The notes under the pieces: model-generated
What the model was told of the DNA's origin: nothing
The model's input: the letters and a program-made list of their open reading frames with translations, nothing else
Database searches by the model: none
Assembly (NCBI GenBank): GCA_015066515.1
Contig: SVOH01000002.1
Span: 62,001-126,000 of the forward strand
Reading direction: 5' to 3'
Source: Oscillospiraceae bacterium
GTDB taxonomy: Bacteria > Bacillota > Clostridia > Oscillospirales > Acutalibacteraceae
DNA: 64,000 bases
Part shown: in pieces, positions 27,882 to 43,030 of the stretch
How the letters are laid out: every line of letters begins with the position of its first letter
Position numbering within the stretch: the first letter of the stretch is position 1
Position numbers and translations under genes: made by a program

Positions 27882-28562
27882 TTATTTTGCTAAATCTTTT
27901 ACCACTTCGCCTGCAATTATAAGCCCTGCTACACTTGGTACAAAAGGCACCGAACCAATTATATTATCGGGGTTTGTAATAGGCTCTTCTTTAGAATATA
28001 CAACCTTAAGTTTTTTAATGCCCTCTTTTTTAAGACGGGTGCGCATAACCTTTGCAAGCGGACAAACGCTTGTTTTATATATATCGGCTATCTCAAATAA
28101 TTCAGGGTGCAGTTTATTACCCGTACCCATACTGCTGATGATTTTTGTGCCAACTTTATCGGCACGAACTATGAGCTCTACCTTGGCGGCAACCGTATCA
28201 ATAGCATCAACAATATAATCATACTGTGACAAATCAAGCCCGTCGGCATTTTCGGGCAGATAAAACATTTTATGTGCCGTTACCTTGCATTCGGGGTTTA
28301 TGTCAAGTATTCTTTCACGGGCAACATCAACCTTATACTGCCCTATTGTTTTGTGTGTGGCATAAAGCTGACGGTTTATGTTAGTAACGTTAAATGTGTC
28401 GTTGTCAATAAGGTCTATAGCGCCAATACCCGCGCGCGCAAGCGCCTCGACAGTATAACTGCCAACACCCCCCACACCAAAAACCGCAACACGACAGTTT
28501 TTAAGCTTGGTTATAGCATACTCACCTAAAACAGCAACAGAACGTGTGTATTGATTTTCCAT
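27882..28562 (-). CDS. tcdA: tRNA threonylcarbamoyladenosine dehydratase-like ThiF/E1-like protein
   Basis: VAVFGVGGVGSYTVEALARAGIGAIDLIDNDTFNVTNINRQLYATHKTIGQYKVDVARERI. Confidence 0.88.
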   Translation of the reverse strand: MENQYTRSVAVLGEYAITKLKNCRVAVFGVGGVGSYTVEALARAGIGAIDLIDNDTFNVTNINRQLYATHKTIGQYKVDVARERILDINPECKVTAHKMFYLPENADGLDLSQYDYIVDAIDTVAAKVELIVRADKVGTKIISSMGTGNKLHPELFEIADIYKTSVCPLAKVMRTRLKKEGIKKLKVVYSKEEPITNPDNIIGSVPFVPSVAGLIIAGEVVKDLAK

Positions 28563-28569
28563 AAAACAC

Positions 28570-28965
28570 CTAATCCAATTTAAACGATGCGGGAAGAAGC
28601 TCGGAAAGAGTATATTCTTGGAATTTATCCTCGCCCGTCACTACCAAAACGGTAAAATCATCACTACAAAATTCTGACATAACCTGACGGCACACGCCAC
28701 AAGGTGTAAAGGTGCTAAGCTTACCGTCTTTTTTAGCCGCAATAGCTATAGCCGAAAACTTAGTAACGCCCTCGCTTACCGCCTTTGCAAACGCTGTACG
28801 TTCGGCACAAATGGTGGGCGAAAATGAAGCATTTTCAATATTACAGCCCGTAAAAACTTGACCATCAGCACTAAGCAGCGCGGCACCAACCTTACAATTT
28901 GAATATGGAGAATATGCCTTATTCGTAGCGCTAATTGCCATATCACACAATACTTTTTTATCCAT
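28570..28965 (-). CDS. cdd: cytidine deaminase
   Basis: AYSPYSNCKVGAALL, GCNIENASFSPTICAERTAFAKAVSEG, TPCGVCRQVMSEF. Confidence 0.95.
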   Translation of the reverse strand: MDKKVLCDMAISATNKAYSPYSNCKVGAALLSADGQVFTGCNIENASFSPTICAERTAFAKAVSEGVTKFSAIAIAAKKDGKLSTFTPCGVCRQVMSEFCSDDFTVLVVTGEDKFQEYTLSELLPASFKLD

Positions 28966-28973
28966 TTTATTTC

Positions 28974-30575
28974 CTACCTATCGTATTTATCACAAAGCGC
29001 ATTTATTTGGTCAGCGAACTTTGCGATTTCTTTGTTTGAACTTTCCTTATTTTTATTAATAACCGAAAGCAAACGTTGGCCTGCAGCATAAAGACGCGCA
29101 AATACTGTATTAGCACGATGGCGTCCTTCACTTTTCTTTTCAATGCGTACGATTCTACCTTTTTCAAGGCATTCCCCCGTTGCAAGATCATATTTATCCC
29201 CACTGAAAGGTGCTATTGCATTAACACCCAGCTTATCCTTTATTAGCTTTGCAAAGGTGTCGCATACGCTGTCATCTCCGTGGTTTACAAATACGGTTTT
29301 GATGCTGTTTTTTATATTAGAAAGCCAGTCAACAAGCATATTACAATCGGCGTGACCACTAATTCCCGTAAGTGTGGCAATGCGTGCGTTTACGTTTATC
29401 TCTTCGCCAAAAAGTTTTACTACCTTTTCACCGTCAACAAGCTTGCGACCTACAGTACCTTCCGACTGATAACCTACAAAAAGTATTGTGCTATCACTAC
29501 GCCACAAGTTATGCTTTAAGTGGTGACGGATTCGTCCCGCTTCACACATACCCGAAGCCGAAAGTATTACCTTTGGACTCTCATCAAAATTTATCATCTT
29601 AGAATCGTCTGACGTTACCGAAAGCTTAAGTCCATTAAAGCGTATAGGATCTACGCCCTGTTCTAACAAGTCAAGGGTTTCGGTATCATAATAATCAGTA
29701 AGGCCTGACGAATAAATATTTGTAGCCTCAACCGCCAAAGGACTGTCTACATACACCGCAAAGTTTGAATGATTTTTTATAAGCCTCTGTTCTTTAATAT
29801 TCCGTATAAGATACAACATTTCTTGCGTTCTGCCTATAGCAAAGGACGGAATCACCACATTACCGCCACGATCAAAGGTTTCTTGCAAAATCTCAGTAAG
29901 CTGTACTGTATAATCAGGTCTAGCTCCGTGCGTACGGTCACCGTAGGTTGATTCAACAACTACGTAATCAGCAACAGGCGGGATAGCAGGATCATTAATA
30001 AGGGGACGATTGGTGTTACCAAGGTCACCCGAAAAGATAACTCGTTCGGTTTTACCGTTTTCAGTAATTTCGAATAATATACTGGCCGAGCCAAGCAGAT
30101 GCCCTGCATCGATAAATGTAATTCTTATTCCGTCAAAAATTTGCACAGGCTCATTATAATCATAATGCCTAAATTGCTTCAACGCATTTTCTGCATCTTT
30201 AAGAGTATAAAGCGGTACATATTCTTCGCGACCTGCGCGTTTTGCCTTGCGGTTACGCCAATCGGCTTCAAATTCTTGTATATGTGCCGAGTCGCGAAGC
30301 ATAATGTTGCATAGTTTGTGGGTAGCGAGTGTTGTATAAATATCACCCTTAAACCCCTGCGCTGTAAGCATGGGAATTTTTCCCGAATGATCGATATGAG
30401 CATGTGTAAGACATACGGCATCGATATCGCAAGCCGCGACAGGAATATCGCAATTTTCATATATATCAGCGCCCTGCTCTAAGCCACAGTCTACAAGTAT
30501 ATTTTTACCATTAGCCTCAATCAAAGAGCAAGAACCTGTAACTTCATGTGCAGCACCTAAAAATGTTATTTTCAT
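28974..30575 (-). CDS. MBL fold / beta-CASP metallo-hydrolase (CPSF-like RNA exonuclease family)
   Basis: LTHAHIDHSGKIPML; FSGDLGNTNRPLINDP; VVESTYGDRTH; PKVILSASGMCEAGRIRHHLKHNL; GISGHADCNML. Confidence 0.93.
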   Translation of the reverse strand: MKITFLGAAHEVTGSCSLIEANGKNILVDCGLEQGADIYENCDIPVAACDIDAVCLTHAHIDHSGKIPMLTAQGFKGDIYTTLATHKLCNIMLRDSAHIQEFEADWRNRKAKRAGREEYVPLYTLKDAENALKQFRHYDYNEPVQIFDGIRITFIDAGHLLGSASILFEITENGKTERVIFSGDLGNTNRPLINDPAIPPVADYVVVESTYGDRTHGARPDYTVQLTEILQETFDRGGNVVIPSFAIGRTQEMLYLIRNIKEQRLIKNHSNFAVYVDSPLAVEATNIYSSGLTDYYDTETLDLLEQGVDPIRFNGLKLSVTSDDSKMINFDESPKVILSASGMCEAGRIRHHLKHNLWRSDSTILFVGYQSEGTVGRKLVDGEKVVKLFGEEINVNARIATLTGISGHADCNMLVDWLSNIKNSIKTVFVNHGDDSVCDTFAKLIKDKLGVNAIAPFSGDKYDLATGECLEKGRIVRIEKKSEGRHRANTVFARLYAAGQRLLSVINKNKESSNKEIAKFADQINALCDKYDR

Positions 30576-30683
30576 ACCGAATCCACTCCTTATTACTATT
30601 CTAAATTTATTTTAACATATTTATGCTGTAAAATAAAGAAAAAAACAATTCGAATTCAAAGAAATTTATTTTAAACAATACTT

Positions 30684-31472
30684 TTAAGTTAAATCTGTCA
30701 ACAGTGTTTTGATATCTTTATATATGTAGTCGGGTTGTACGTTATAGCGCGCGATATCGTCCATTGTTCCCTCTCCCGACAGTACGAATATGCCGTTTAT
30801 ATTAGCATTTTTTGCACAGGCTATATCGGTATAAAGTCGGTCGCCTATAATGGCTGCTTGCTCCCTCTTAAAACCTGTTTTTTTGACAGCCAAGTCAACC
30901 ATTAAAGAGTTTGGCTTGCCAATAAAAAACGGCCTTTTGCCAGTAGCGTTAAATATCATCTCGCTTACCGAGCCGCAATCGGGTACCGAGCCATACCACG
31001 TTGGACACACAAGGTCGGGGTTGGTGGCAATATAGTCGATATCTTCTCGCAGCAAGATGCATGCATCCTCAAGCTTGCGAAAAGAAAGCTCGGTATCAAA
31101 GCCCATACAAAGACAGTCGATACCATCCTCTAGCTTGTCGGTTATGGGCAGACCCTCGCCTTTTAACTGACTTTTAAACGATTCAGTACCTAAAGCGTAT
31201 ATCTTTTTATAATTTTTTGGCTTAAGATAAAAGACGGTTGCATCAACAGAGGTCAAAAAATCATCTGTTGTAGCTGTAATGCCAAGTGATTTTAATTTTT
31301 CGATATACTTATCCACACTTTTTGACGAATTATTGGTAAGAAACATATATCTGCCGCCCACCGATTTAACGTGTTCAAAAAATTCTATAACACCGTCAAA
31401 CAAACACTCGTCAAGGTAGATTGTTCCGTCCATATCTAATAGATATAGCTTTACGTTTTTAAGTCTTTGCAT
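30684..31472 (-). CDS. HAD-IIA family hydrolase (NagD-like)
   Basis: LYLLDMDGTIYLDECLFDGVIEFFEHV, FLTNNSSKS, IIGDRLYTDIACAKNANI. Confidence 0.92.
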   Translation of the reverse strand: MQRLKNVKLYLLDMDGTIYLDECLFDGVIEFFEHVKSVGGRYMFLTNNSSKSVDKYIEKLKSLGITATTDDFLTSVDATVFYLKPKNYKKIYALGTESFKSQLKGEGLPITDKLEDGIDCLCMGFDTELSFRKLEDACILLREDIDYIATNPDLVCPTWYGSVPDCGSVSEMIFNATGKRPFFIGKPNSLMVDLAVKKTGFKREQAAIIGDRLYTDIACAKNANINGIFVLSGEGTMDDIARYNVQPDYIYKDIKTLLTDLT

Positions 31473-31822
31473 TATTTACTCCTGTTTTGTGTAGCAACGA
31501 TATTGCTGCCACACACGTTTTTTATAATTACATCGCCTATTTTTATCGGCAAGCACGCCGTTGTGGAATTGATAACTTCCATACACTCAAATATTTTTTC
31601 TTTGGGTATGGGCTCGTCAGTCTTTACCGAAACCGTACATCCATCCTCACACAATATGGTTGAAGTCACCGTTCTTTTTGGGTTGGTACACTCGTTTTGT
31701 GCGTAAGCCTCGCCGCGCTTGCAGGTATTACCTCGAACCTCAAGCACACGGTTTTCTTCTAATGTTACAACTAGTTCACAGCCTAACGGACACACTATAC
31801 AGGTAAGTTTTCTTTCTATCAT
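31472..31822 (-). CDS. DUF1667 domain-containing protein
   Basis: ERKLTCIVCPLGCELVVTLEENRVLEVRGNTCKRGEAYAQNECTNPKRTVTSTI; adjacent to FAD oxidoreductases. Confidence 0.9.
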   Translation of the reverse strand: MIERKLTCIVCPLGCELVVTLEENRVLEVRGNTCKRGEAYAQNECTNPKRTVTSTILCEDGCTVSVKTDEPIPKEKIFECMEVINSTTACLPIKIGDVIIKNVCGSNIVATQNRSK

Positions 31823-31826
31823 ATTA

Positions 31827-33059
31827 CTACACCTCCAAAGAAAAATGCAACTCTTTTGCGCTTTTTATTTGCTCGGTCTTTAATGTTATTTTTTCCATCT
31901 CACCAGGAGCCAGCTTTGCTTTGGTTTTTGATAAAACAGTTTTGTTGCTATCGGTTATAACTATTTTTGCGTTTTTATACACGTCATTTACCCTAAAATA
32001 CACCGTTACGTCCTTTGCCTCGGTTATAATTTGCGGCACGGTATATCTGATTTTACCATCGGTTTTAATTGGAATAACAAATGATTGCTTTTTGCCGCTT
32101 TTTATATATTCTGCGGCTGATTTCCCGGCAATTTCTGCCTCTTTAGACACAAAATCCACCAAATCGTGTACGTGAAGAACGTTGCCGCAAGCAAATATAC
32201 CCACACACGAGGTGTGACGATCTTGGTCTACAACGGCACCGTTTGTTATACCGCTTAGCTTAATGTCGGCTTTTTTAGAAAGCTCGTTTTCGGGGATAAG
32301 CCCCACAGACAATAGCAGCGTATCGCACGGAATATATTCCCTTGTTTCAAGAATCGGTTTTCGGTTTTGGTCAACCCTTGCAATGGTTACGCCCTCCAAA
32401 CGGTCCTTGCCGTGTATTTCAACAACGGTGTGCTCGAGGCGCAGCGGTATGTTAAAATCATTAAGACATTGCTCTATATTTCGGGCAAGACCTCCTGAAT
32501 ATGACATAAGCTCACACACGGCGTGAACCTTTGCACCCTCTAAAGTCATTCGCCTTGCCATAATGAGTCCTATGTCGCCGCTGCCTAAAATTACTACATT
32601 TTTTCCCGGCAAATAACCCATAGTGTTTACGTATTTTTGCGCTGTGCCGGCGCTGTAAATACCTGCAGGACGAGTGCCCGCAATATTAAGCGCACCCTTT
32701 GAACGCTCACGACAACCCATAGCAAGAATTATCGCCTTCGCCTTAATGTGAAACACTCCATCGCTTGAGTTGGTAGCCGTTATTACCTTATCTTCTGTAA
32801 TGTCAAGCACCATAGTGTTTAGCTTGTACTCTAAACCTAATTCATTTACCTTTTTTTCGTATTTCCACGCATACTCAGGGCCCGTTAACTCTTCACCAAA
32901 CATATGAAGTCCAAAGCCGTTGTGTATGCATTGCTGTAAAATGCCGCCAAGCTGACCGTCACGTTCTAAAATAAGTATATCTTGTACACCGCTTTCACGC
33001 GCAGCTATTGCCGCGCTCATTCCTGCAGGGCCGCCGCCAATAATAACCAAATCTCTCAT
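31827..33059 (-). CDS. NAD(P)/FAD-dependent oxidoreductase
   Basis: DLVIIGGGPAGMSAAIAARESG; GMGCRERSKGALNIAGTRPAGIYSAG; CGNVLHVHDLVD. Confidence 0.93.
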   Translation of the reverse strand: MRDLVIIGGGPAGMSAAIAARESGVQDILILERDGQLGGILQQCIHNGFGLHMFGEELTGPEYAWKYEKKVNELGLEYKLNTMVLDITEDKVITATNSSDGVFHIKAKAIILAMGCRERSKGALNIAGTRPAGIYSAGTAQKYVNTMGYLPGKNVVILGSGDIGLIMARRMTLEGAKVHAVCELMSYSGGLARNIEQCLNDFNIPLRLEHTVVEIHGKDRLEGVTIARVDQNRKPILETREYIPCDTLLLSVGLIPENELSKKADIKLSGITNGAVVDQDRHTSCVGIFACGNVLHVHDLVDFVSKEAEIAGKSAAEYIKSGKKQSFVIPIKTDGKIRYTVPQIITEAKDVTVYFRVNDVYKNAKIVITDSNKTVLSKTKAKLAPGEMEKITLKTEQIKSAKELHFSLEV

Positions 33060-34495
33060 TGGGGTGCACCTCCCTTTGTTTTTGCAACGTTTATCAATGA
33101 TTGTCCGCCAAATTTTGTAACCTTATCAAAAGGAATTTCAAGCTCTCGTGATAAAATCTCGGTTATATAAGGTCCGCAAAAGCCGCCCTGACAGCGCCCC
33201 ATTTGAGCGCGTGTTCTGCGCTTGATGCCGTCTAAATCACGTGCGCCGGGATTACAATGAATAGCATCAATAATTTCGCCCTCGGTTATACCCTCACATC
33301 GACATACTATTCTGCCATAAGATGGATTTTCTTTTATCATTTTATTCTTTTCTTCTGTTGAGGCTTCAAAAAATGTATGGCTCGACATTCTGATAGGATT
33401 ATAGTTTTGTTTTTTCACAAGCGTTAGGCCTTGCTCGCTTAAAAGCTCTACAATATATTCTGCTATTGCAGGAGAAGCCGACAACCCCGGTGACTCTATA
33501 CCTGCGGCATTTATAAAGCGTTTTTTAGGTGAATTTATTATAAAATCTCCGGTGCTGCCCACGGCTCTTAGGCCGCAAAAGGATGTTATTGTTCTTGAAA
33601 GTGGCAAAACGCTCAAATTTTCCTTTGCTTTTTTAATTATTTCGTCAATTCCGTCTTGTGTGGTGGCTTTGTTTTCCTTGTCAGTAATATCTACCGACGT
33701 TGGTCCTAGCAACAAATTACCGTCAACGGTAGGCGATATCAATATTCCCTTTCCCATCTTGGTAGGAGTTCTAAAAATGGTGTGCGTTACCATATCACCA
33801 CACTCTTTATCGAGCAAGATGTACTCTCCTCGACGGGCATGAACGTCAAAACTATTATCTCCTACAAGAGTGGCTGTTTTATCACTATAAATACCTGCGC
33901 AGTTTACTACATAACGCGCTTCAACGCTGTCGTTTTGTGATTTGATTATATAACCGTTTGAGGTGTCATCAATACTTGCGACCGCAAAATTGCGTTTTAA
34001 CTCGGCACCGTTATCCATAGCATTGCCAATAGCCGCAATGGTAAGGTCGTACGGGCAAATTATAGCACCCGTTGGGGCATATAACGCACATAGCACATCA
34101 TCAGAAAGGTTAGGTTCCATTTGTTTTAGTTCTTGCTTTTCTACGACACGCAACCCTTCTACGCCGTTTTTTATTCCTCTTTTTAAAAGTTCGTTTAAAG
34201 TATCGCGATCCTCATTATCAAAGCCTATTACTAACGAACCGTTATTTTTATACTTAACACCAAGTTCATTACAAACTATAGGCATCATTTTTGAGCCTTG
34301 CACATTAAGTCGCGCCTTTAGGCTACCCTCTTTGGCATCAAAACCTGCATGAACTATTGCCGAATTCGCCTTACTGGCACCCATGGCAACATCGTTTTCT
34401 CTGTCCAAAATACATATTTTTAAATTGTATTTTGATAATGCGCGTGCCGTCATTCCACCAATAACACCCGCCCCAACAATTGCTACATCGTACAT
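33056..34495 (-). CDS. NAD(P)/FAD-dependent oxidoreductase, glycerol-3-phosphate dehydrogenase (GlpA)-like
   Basis: DVAIVGAGVIGGMTARALSKYNLKICILDRENDVAMGASKANSAIVHAGFD; C-terminal CRCEGITEGEI...CQGGFCGP BFD-like domain. Confidence 0.92.
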   Translation of the reverse strand: MYDVAIVGAGVIGGMTARALSKYNLKICILDRENDVAMGASKANSAIVHAGFDAKEGSLKARLNVQGSKMMPIVCNELGVKYKNNGSLVIGFDNEDRDTLNELLKRGIKNGVEGLRVVEKQELKQMEPNLSDDVLCALYAPTGAIICPYDLTIAAIGNAMDNGAELKRNFAVASIDDTSNGYIIKSQNDSVEARYVVNCAGIYSDKTATLVGDNSFDVHARRGEYILLDKECGDMVTHTIFRTPTKMGKGILISPTVDGNLLLGPTSVDITDKENKATTQDGIDEIIKKAKENLSVLPLSRTITSFCGLRAVGSTGDFIINSPKKRFINAAGIESPGLSASPAIAEYIVELLSEQGLTLVKKQNYNPIRMSSHTFFEASTEEKNKMIKENPSYGRIVCRCEGITEGEIIDAIHCNPGARDLDGIKRRTRAQMGRCQGGFCGPYITEILSRELEIPFDKVTKFGGQSLINVAKTKGGAPQ

Positions 34496-34541
34496 TAGTA
34501 AAACCTCCTATTGACAAGGTAAAATAGTATATATTATAATA

Positions 34542-34600
34542 AAACAATCAAAAACGCGTGTCAATAAGTGACCAAAACAACGATAAACAATCAAAAACGC
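34542..34600. promoter_or_regulatory. 16-bp exact direct repeats AAACAATCAAAAACGC, candidate DeoR/GlpR operators
   Basis: copies at 34542-34557 and 34585-34600 in divergent glp-like / DeoR intergenic region. Confidence 0.6.
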
Positions 34601-34618
34601 TCAAATGAGGTGTTTAAA

Positions 34619-35374
34619 ATGTTAAAAGAAGAAAGATACGATAAAATACTTTCTATTTTAGATGAAGAAAAGTATATATCTGCTCAAAAATTAAGCGAAA
34701 TGCTTTTTGTAAGTTTGCCTACCATAAGACGTGACCTTGCAGAGCTTGACCACAGAAATCAAATAATACGCAGTCACGGTGGCGCAAAAGCAATAGAACC
34801 CGAGCATATTGTAACACCGCTAAATTTTAGAAAAACCGTTAATTCGTTACAAAAGCGAACTCTTTGTCAAGCGGCCGCCAACATGGTAAGTGATAACGAA
34901 ATAATTTTTATCGATTCGTCAACCACCACACTTCAAATGGCTGATTTTTTAAGCGAAAAAAAGAATATTACCGTAATCACTAACGGTATTTCTCTTGCTA
35001 CGTTACTTGTACAAAAAGGTATTAAAACCTATTGTACAGGCGGCGAAATTTTTCAAAATTCGTTAGCTCATTTTGGCAGCTTTGCCGAAGATTTTATTAG
35101 AAGATTTAATATAGATACAATGTTTTTTTCTTGCCACGGTGTAAATGATAATGGTATGCTTACCGACCCTTCGTTACCCGAAACACAAATTAGAAGGGTT
35201 GCCATTAATCAGTCTAAAAAAACGGTTTTTCTTTGTGATAAAACAAAATTCACTTTATCTACACCATATAATTTAATGCCGATTAACGATGTAAATTTTA
35301 TTGTTACCGACTATGCAGATATTACCCATTACTTAGAAAAAGATGGCAAAAATAAAACTATTATTGTAAAATAA
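34619..35374 (+). CDS. DeoR/GlpR family transcriptional regulator
   Basis: start at MLKEERYDKILSILDEEKYISAQKLSEMLFVSLPTIRRDLAELDHRNQIIRSHGGA after RBS GAGGTG. Confidence 0.93.
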   Translation: MLKEERYDKILSILDEEKYISAQKLSEMLFVSLPTIRRDLAELDHRNQIIRSHGGAKAIEPEHIVTPLNFRKTVNSLQKRTLCQAAANMVSDNEIIFIDSSTTTLQMADFLSEKKNITVITNGISLATLLVQKGIKTYCTGGEIFQNSLAHFGSFAEDFIRRFNIDTMFFSCHGVNDNGMLTDPSLPETQIRRVAINQSKKTVFLCDKTKFTLSTPYNLMPINDVNFIVTDYADITHYLEKDGKNKTIIVK

Positions 35375-35375
35375 C

Positions 35376-35411
35376 AAAAACTCGTCAAAGTTAAGCTTTG
35401 ACGAGTTTTTT
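35376..35411. terminator. bidirectional rho-independent terminator
   Basis: AAAAACTCGTCAAAG-TTAAG-CTTTGACGAGTTTTTT. Confidence 0.88.
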
Positions 35412-35418
35412 ATATGCA

Positions 35419-36543
<1,125 letters not shown>

Positions 36544-36566
36544 GTTTTTGTCAACCCTTTGTTTAA

Positions 36567-40524
<3,958 letters not shown>

Positions 40525-40559
40525 TTACGCCACCTGCCTTTCCTTTGTGCATCGTTGTT

Positions 40560-40769
40560 TTACTTAATTTCGATTACGGTATATCCTTGAGATTCTATTG
40601 CATTTTTTATTGTTTCATCAGAAACATCAGCATTTAGTTCAATGCTTGCAATACCTGTTTTATGGCTGATATCCAAAACAACTACACCGCCAATAGCATC
40701 TAATGCATTTTTAGCGTGAGCCTCACAATGTGGGCACATAAGTCCTTCAATTTTAACCGTTTTTTTCAT
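40560..40769 (-). CDS. candidate internally initiated CopZ-like heavy-metal-associated domain (69 aa)
   Basis: in-frame ATG (MKKTVKIEGLMCPHCEAHAKNALDAIGG...) preceded by AGAGAGGGAAATAAACCT. Confidence 0.4.
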   Translation of the reverse strand: MKKTVKIEGLMCPHCEAHAKNALDAIGGVVVLDISHKTGIASIELNADVSDETIKNAIESQGYTVIEIK

Positions 40770-43019
40770 AGGTTTATTTCCCTCTCTTTTTGTATTCTTT
40801 GCCTTAAAAAAGTTTAAACGCAAAGCATTTGTAACAACACAAAAGCTCGATAAACTCATGGCCGCGGCACCAAACATAGGGTTAAGTTCCCAACCTAGCA
40901 CCGAAATAAATAAACCCGCAGCCAGAGGTATTCCTATTGTGTTATATATAAACGCCCAAAATAAATTCTCTTTTATATTTTTAAGTGTTTTTCGGCTAAG
41001 CCTTACTGCATTTACCGCCTCATTAATACTGCTATTGGTAAGAATAACATCGGCCGATTCTATAGCAATATCCATACCACTTCCTATTGCCATACCAATA
41101 TCGGCTGTTGTGAGAGCAACCGCATCGTTTATACCGTCGCCAATCATAATAACCGGACCCTGTTTTTTAAGTTCATTTATAACAAAAGCCTTTCCATCCG
41201 GTTTAACTCCCGCCTTAATATCTTCGATGCCAATTTGTTTTGCGATGGCATTGGCGGTTGACTCATTATCACCCGTAAGCATAACAGTGTGAAATCCCAT
41301 CTCTTTAAACTTGGCTATTGCTTTTGAAGCCTCTTTTTTTATGGTATCCGCTACAGCTATAATTCCAAGCAAAAGATCGTTTTCAACAAATAAGAGCGGT
41401 GTTTTGCTTTCTAATGCCAACCTGTCGGTAAACTCAATGGCGTCACTTATGTTTATTCCCTTTTCTTTAGCGGCGCTTACACTGCAACCGTAATAATAAT
41501 TATTATTAATGGTACCACTTACACCAAAACCTGCCGTTTCAGTAAAATCAGATATTTTTAAGGCAGTTACACCTTTTTCTTTAGAGTATTCGTTTATTGC
41601 CGTCGCCAAAGGATGTGCGCTCCCATTTTCAAGCGTGTATGCTATTTGCAACAATTTTTCTTTATTATTGTTGTTTAAGGCAATAACATCAGTAACGGTT
41701 GGCTTACCCACTGTAATTGTTCCGGTTTTGTCAAAAACCACAACATTACATTTACCGCACATTTCGAGTGATGCGGCCGTTTTAAAGAGTATTCCGTTAC
41801 GTGCTCCAACACCGCTACCCACCATTATAGCAACAGGTGTTGCAAGTCCCAATGCACACGGGCAACTAATTACCAACACCGATATTGCGCGCGCTATAGC
41901 AAAACCAAAGCCTTCACCCAAAGCCAACCAAACAACAAGCGTTATAACCGCAATTATGAGCACGACAGGTACGAATATTGCCGACACCTTGTCTGCTATT
42001 CTGGCAATAGGCGCCTTTGTAGAAGATGCATCGCTTACCATTTTTACTATTTTGGCAAGCGTACTATCCTCGCCTACCGCAGTTGCACGACAAATCAACT
42101 TACCTGTTTTGTTTATAGTGCCTGCAAAAACACGACTGCCTGCCGATTTATCTGTGGGTATGCTTTCGCCCGTAAGTGACGATTCATCTACCGCGCCGTT
42201 TCCTTCTAGCACAACGCCGTCGACCGCAAAGCTTTCACCAGGTAATACTATAAACACATCATCTTTTAAAACTTCATCAGCGTTTACAGTTATTTCTTTT
42301 TCGTCTTTTATAATGCGAACTGTTTTAGGCGCCAATTGAAGTAATGATTTTATGGCATTTGTGGTTTTGCCCTTGGCATAACCCTCCAACAGTTTTCCCA
42401 CAGTTATAAGTGTTAAAATCATTGCAGCAGATTCAAAATACAATCCGTGAAGCAGATGATGTGCCATTTCGCCGCTTGCTACAGTCATTTTAAATACGTT
42501 TGCAAGGCTGTACCCATAAGCCGCTATAGAACCAAGTGCTACAAGGGTATCCATATTAGGCGCGCGGTTAATAATACCCTTAAATCCATTTATAAAAAAC
42601 TTTTGATTAATTACCATAACCGCTGTAGTAAGCAGCAGTTGTATAAGCGCCTGAGCTATATAATTTTCGGCAATTATCTTTGGTAGCGGTGCTCCCCACA
42701 TATTGCTAAACATTGAGAAATACATCAAAACCGCCAACAAAACACAGGAACTTATTAGCCTTGCCAAAGTGTTTTTGTTAGAACTATTATCTTCTTTTAA
42801 TTTAAAATCTTTTTTACTATGGTTTAACTGCTCTATACCATATCCTGCGTTTATTACCGCATCAATAACCGATTGAGTTTCGGCACTGTCATTTACAGTC
42901 ATATCACCCGTAAGCAAATTAACGTTGCATTCAGTAACGCTTGATACAGCACATACGGATTTTTCAACGCGTGAACTACAAGCCGCACAGCTCATACCTG
43001 TAACTTTAAATTTTTGCAT
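40560..43019 (-). CDS. copA: copper-translocating P-type ATPase with N- and C-terminal heavy-metal-associated domains
   Basis: N-term GMSCAACSSRVEKSV; SCPCALGLATP; FDKTGTITVGKP; GDGINDAVAL; C-term GLMCPHCEAHAKNAL. Confidence 0.93.
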   Translation of the reverse strand: MQKFKVTGMSCAACSSRVEKSVCAVSSVTECNVNLLTGDMTVNDSAETQSVIDAVINAGYGIEQLNHSKKDFKLKEDNSSNKNTLARLISSCVLLAVLMYFSMFSNMWGAPLPKIIAENYIAQALIQLLLTTAVMVINQKFFINGFKGIINRAPNMDTLVALGSIAAYGYSLANVFKMTVASGEMAHHLLHGLYFESAAMILTLITVGKLLEGYAKGKTTNAIKSLLQLAPKTVRIIKDEKEITVNADEVLKDDVFIVLPGESFAVDGVVLEGNGAVDESSLTGESIPTDKSAGSRVFAGTINKTGKLICRATAVGEDSTLAKIVKMVSDASSTKAPIARIADKVSAIFVPVVLIIAVITLVVWLALGEGFGFAIARAISVLVISCPCALGLATPVAIMVGSGVGARNGILFKTAASLEMCGKCNVVVFDKTGTITVGKPTVTDVIALNNNNKEKLLQIAYTLENGSAHPLATAINEYSKEKGVTALKISDFTETAGFGVSGTINNNYYYGCSVSAAKEKGINISDAIEFTDRLALESKTPLLFVENDLLLGIIAVADTIKKEASKAIAKFKEMGFHTVMLTGDNESTANAIAKQIGIEDIKAGVKPDGKAFVINELKKQGPVIMIGDGINDAVALTTADIGMAIGSGMDIAIESADVILTNSSINEAVNAVRLSRKTLKNIKENLFWAFIYNTIGIPLAAGLFISVLGWELNPMFGAAAMSLSSFCVVTNALRLNFFKAKNTKREGNKPMKKTVKIEGLMCPHCEAHAKNALDAIGGVVVLDISHKTGIASIELNADVSDETIKNAIESQGYTVIEIK

Positions 43020-43030
43020 TATTTCCCTCT

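Noticed and set aside
34568-34618. Upstream extension of the DeoR ORF
   Set aside because: The ATG at 34619 has a good SD (GAGGTG), and the extension covers the candidate operator repeat.
41509-42339. 276-aa plus-strand ORF
   Set aside because: Antisense to copA ATPase core; shadow ORF caused by codon usage.
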